Shown here piece by piece: positions 13,021 through 13,440 of a stretch of DNA of 13,440 nucleotides (positions within the stretch are counted from its first letter, which is position 1; each line of letters starts with the position of its first letter). A model generated the notes under the pieces. It saw only the letters and a list, made by a program, of their open reading frames with translations. It was not told where the DNA came from and did no database searches. The stretch comes from Kibdelosporangium sp. MJ126-NF4 (GTDB taxonomy: Bacteria; Actinomycetota; Actinomycetes; Mycobacteriales; Pseudonocardiaceae), in assembly GCF_000826545.1 (NCBI RefSeq), contig NZ_CDME01000009.1:1-13440 (forward strand), in the 5' to 3' direction. The translations under genes and the position numbers were made by a program.

Positions 13021-13032
13021 TGGTCCATACCA
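13021..13032. promoter_or_regulatory. DasR (dre)-like palindrome upstream of the peptidase
   Basis: TGGTCCATACCA agrees in 10 of 12 positions with the dre core TGGTCTAGACCA bound by the GntR-family regulator DasR, and with the repeats of Streptomyces chitinase promoters. The dyad GTATGG-T-CCATAC covers 13018-13030. It is 179 bp upstream of the start codon. On the minus strand TTGCCG and TACCTA, 17 bp apart and between this site and the gene, are a possible but weak promoter. The match is to a recalled consensus. Confidence 0.45.
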
Positions 13033-13120
13033 ATCGGTGTTACGGCCACCAATGTGGCCTTCGTTGCGCCAAACCTGGATCCACTGAAGATCTTGGTGAG
13101 TTGATCGTGTCGTAGACACA

Positions 13121-13189
13121 CAGATGCCCTCTGACTTGGGACGATTGTTCTTGCGACGGAACAAAACGAGCCGAGTGAGAGGGCATCTG
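13121..13189. repeat. 12-bp perfect inverted repeat in front of the transposase
   Basis: CAGATGCCCTCT (13121-13132) is repeated inverted as AGAGGGCATCTG (13178-13189), 45 bp apart; two of the next three bases also pair. The right arm overlaps the putative ribosome binding site (GAGAGGG) 4 nt before the transposase ATG, so an mRNA hairpin could hide the start of translation when transcription comes from outside. It may alternatively be part of the element's end. Confidence 0.8.
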
Positions 13190-13193
13190 CTGG

Positions 13194-13440
13194 ATGCGAT
13201 CATCTCATACCCCCGTCAGGACCCGCGCCAGGTTCGACGACCCGAATCTCGTGTCGCACGCCGGGCTGGTGCCACTGGTGCGGTTGATGGAGAACATCGG
13301 ACTGCCCGCGCTGGCCGGCGAGTTGGTGCGGCTGGGCGGCAGCGCCGGGGCGAACGCCGCCGCGAAGATCACCACGATCGTGGCGGGGATGGCCGCGGGC
13401 GCGGACTCGATCTCTGATCTGGACCTGCTGCGTGAGGGCG
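13194..13440 (+). CDS. IS1380-family transposase, N-terminal part
   Basis: The first 82 residues of a DDE transposase, truncated only by the window edge. ATG 13194 follows GAGAGGG and opens the frame RSSHTPVRTRARFDDPNLVS, continuing AGLVPLVRLMENIGLPALA and then ANAAAKITTIVAGMAAGADS followed by ISDLDLLREG. The FDDPNLVSHAGLVPL and AGMAAGADSIxDLDLLR segments are characteristic of actinobacterial IS1380 transposases. The catalytic residues are downstream of the window, so intactness cannot be judged. The frame that begins at 13124 is shifted relative to this one and is not the gene. Confidence 0.9.
   Translation, partial: MRSSHTPVRTRARFDDPNLVSHAGLVPLVRLMENIGLPALAGELVRLGGSAGANAAAKITTIVAGMAAGADSISDLDLLREG

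Larger units (their letters stand above)
13100..13440 (+). mobile_element. IS1380-family insertion sequence, left part (runs off window)
   Basis: The transposase start and its leader identify the left end of an IS1380-type element. The outer boundary is not certain: it lies between the peptidase promoter region (about 13040) and 13121, and the given start is an estimate. The terminal inverted repeat and target duplication can only be set with the right end, which is outside the window. The insertion is upstream of the peptidase gene. Confidence 0.6.

Overview
The window is high-GC actinobacterial DNA. Codons end mostly in G or C, GTG and TTG starts are frequent, and the families present (Cmx-type exporter, tandem-HTH XRE regulator, Tat lipoprotein, Streptomyces-type M28 aminopeptidase, IS1380-type transposase) are typical of Streptomyces/Pseudonocardiales-like organisms. 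The genus cannot be fixed from the sequence alone.

Region 1 (1-4461) is a repeat-bounded island. A copy of about 360 bp at 2-360 is repeated in inverted orientation at 3482-3844, about 90% identical by eye. Between them lie a TetR repressor (481-1065), a Cmx/CmrA-like 12-TM drug exporter (1136-2317) and, convergent to it, a protein made of two copies of a YezG/DUF600-like immunity-type domain (2311-3246). The same 22-bp operator-like sequence precedes both tetR and the exporter, which suggests a self-contained inducible efflux module. The right-hand repeat unit (about 3482-4060) is itself a near-symmetric palindrome built of three long hairpins around a centre near 3779; the left unit is cut by the window edge. 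The edges of the units carry degenerate GC-rich tandem repeats.

Region 2 (4462-9931) holds a stand-alone double-HTH XRE-type regulator (4462-5154). Convergent with it is a compact minus-strand operon: Tat-exported solute-binding lipoprotein, two SsuC/TauC-type ABC permeases, and a benzoylformate-decarboxylase-family ThDP enzyme, with junctions of +2, -4 and +35 bp. No ATPase is encoded. The likely job is uptake of a small organic anion, perhaps an aromatic 2-oxo acid, followed by decarboxylation. The 544-bp region upstream carries two operator-like motifs but no gene.

Region 3 (9932-11045) is a divergent MerR regulator/SAM-methyltransferase pair sharing one perfect dyad, with probable leaderless or near-leaderless transcripts on both sides.

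Region 4 (11049-13440): a bidirectional hairpin terminator separates the methyltransferase from a secreted M28 aminopeptidase (11109-12842). The peptidase has a complete two-zinc active site, two Ig-like repeats and a C-terminal chitin-binding-type module; a DasR-like site lies upstream of it. The window ends inside the start of an IS1380-family transposase preceded by a 12-bp perfect inverted repeat.
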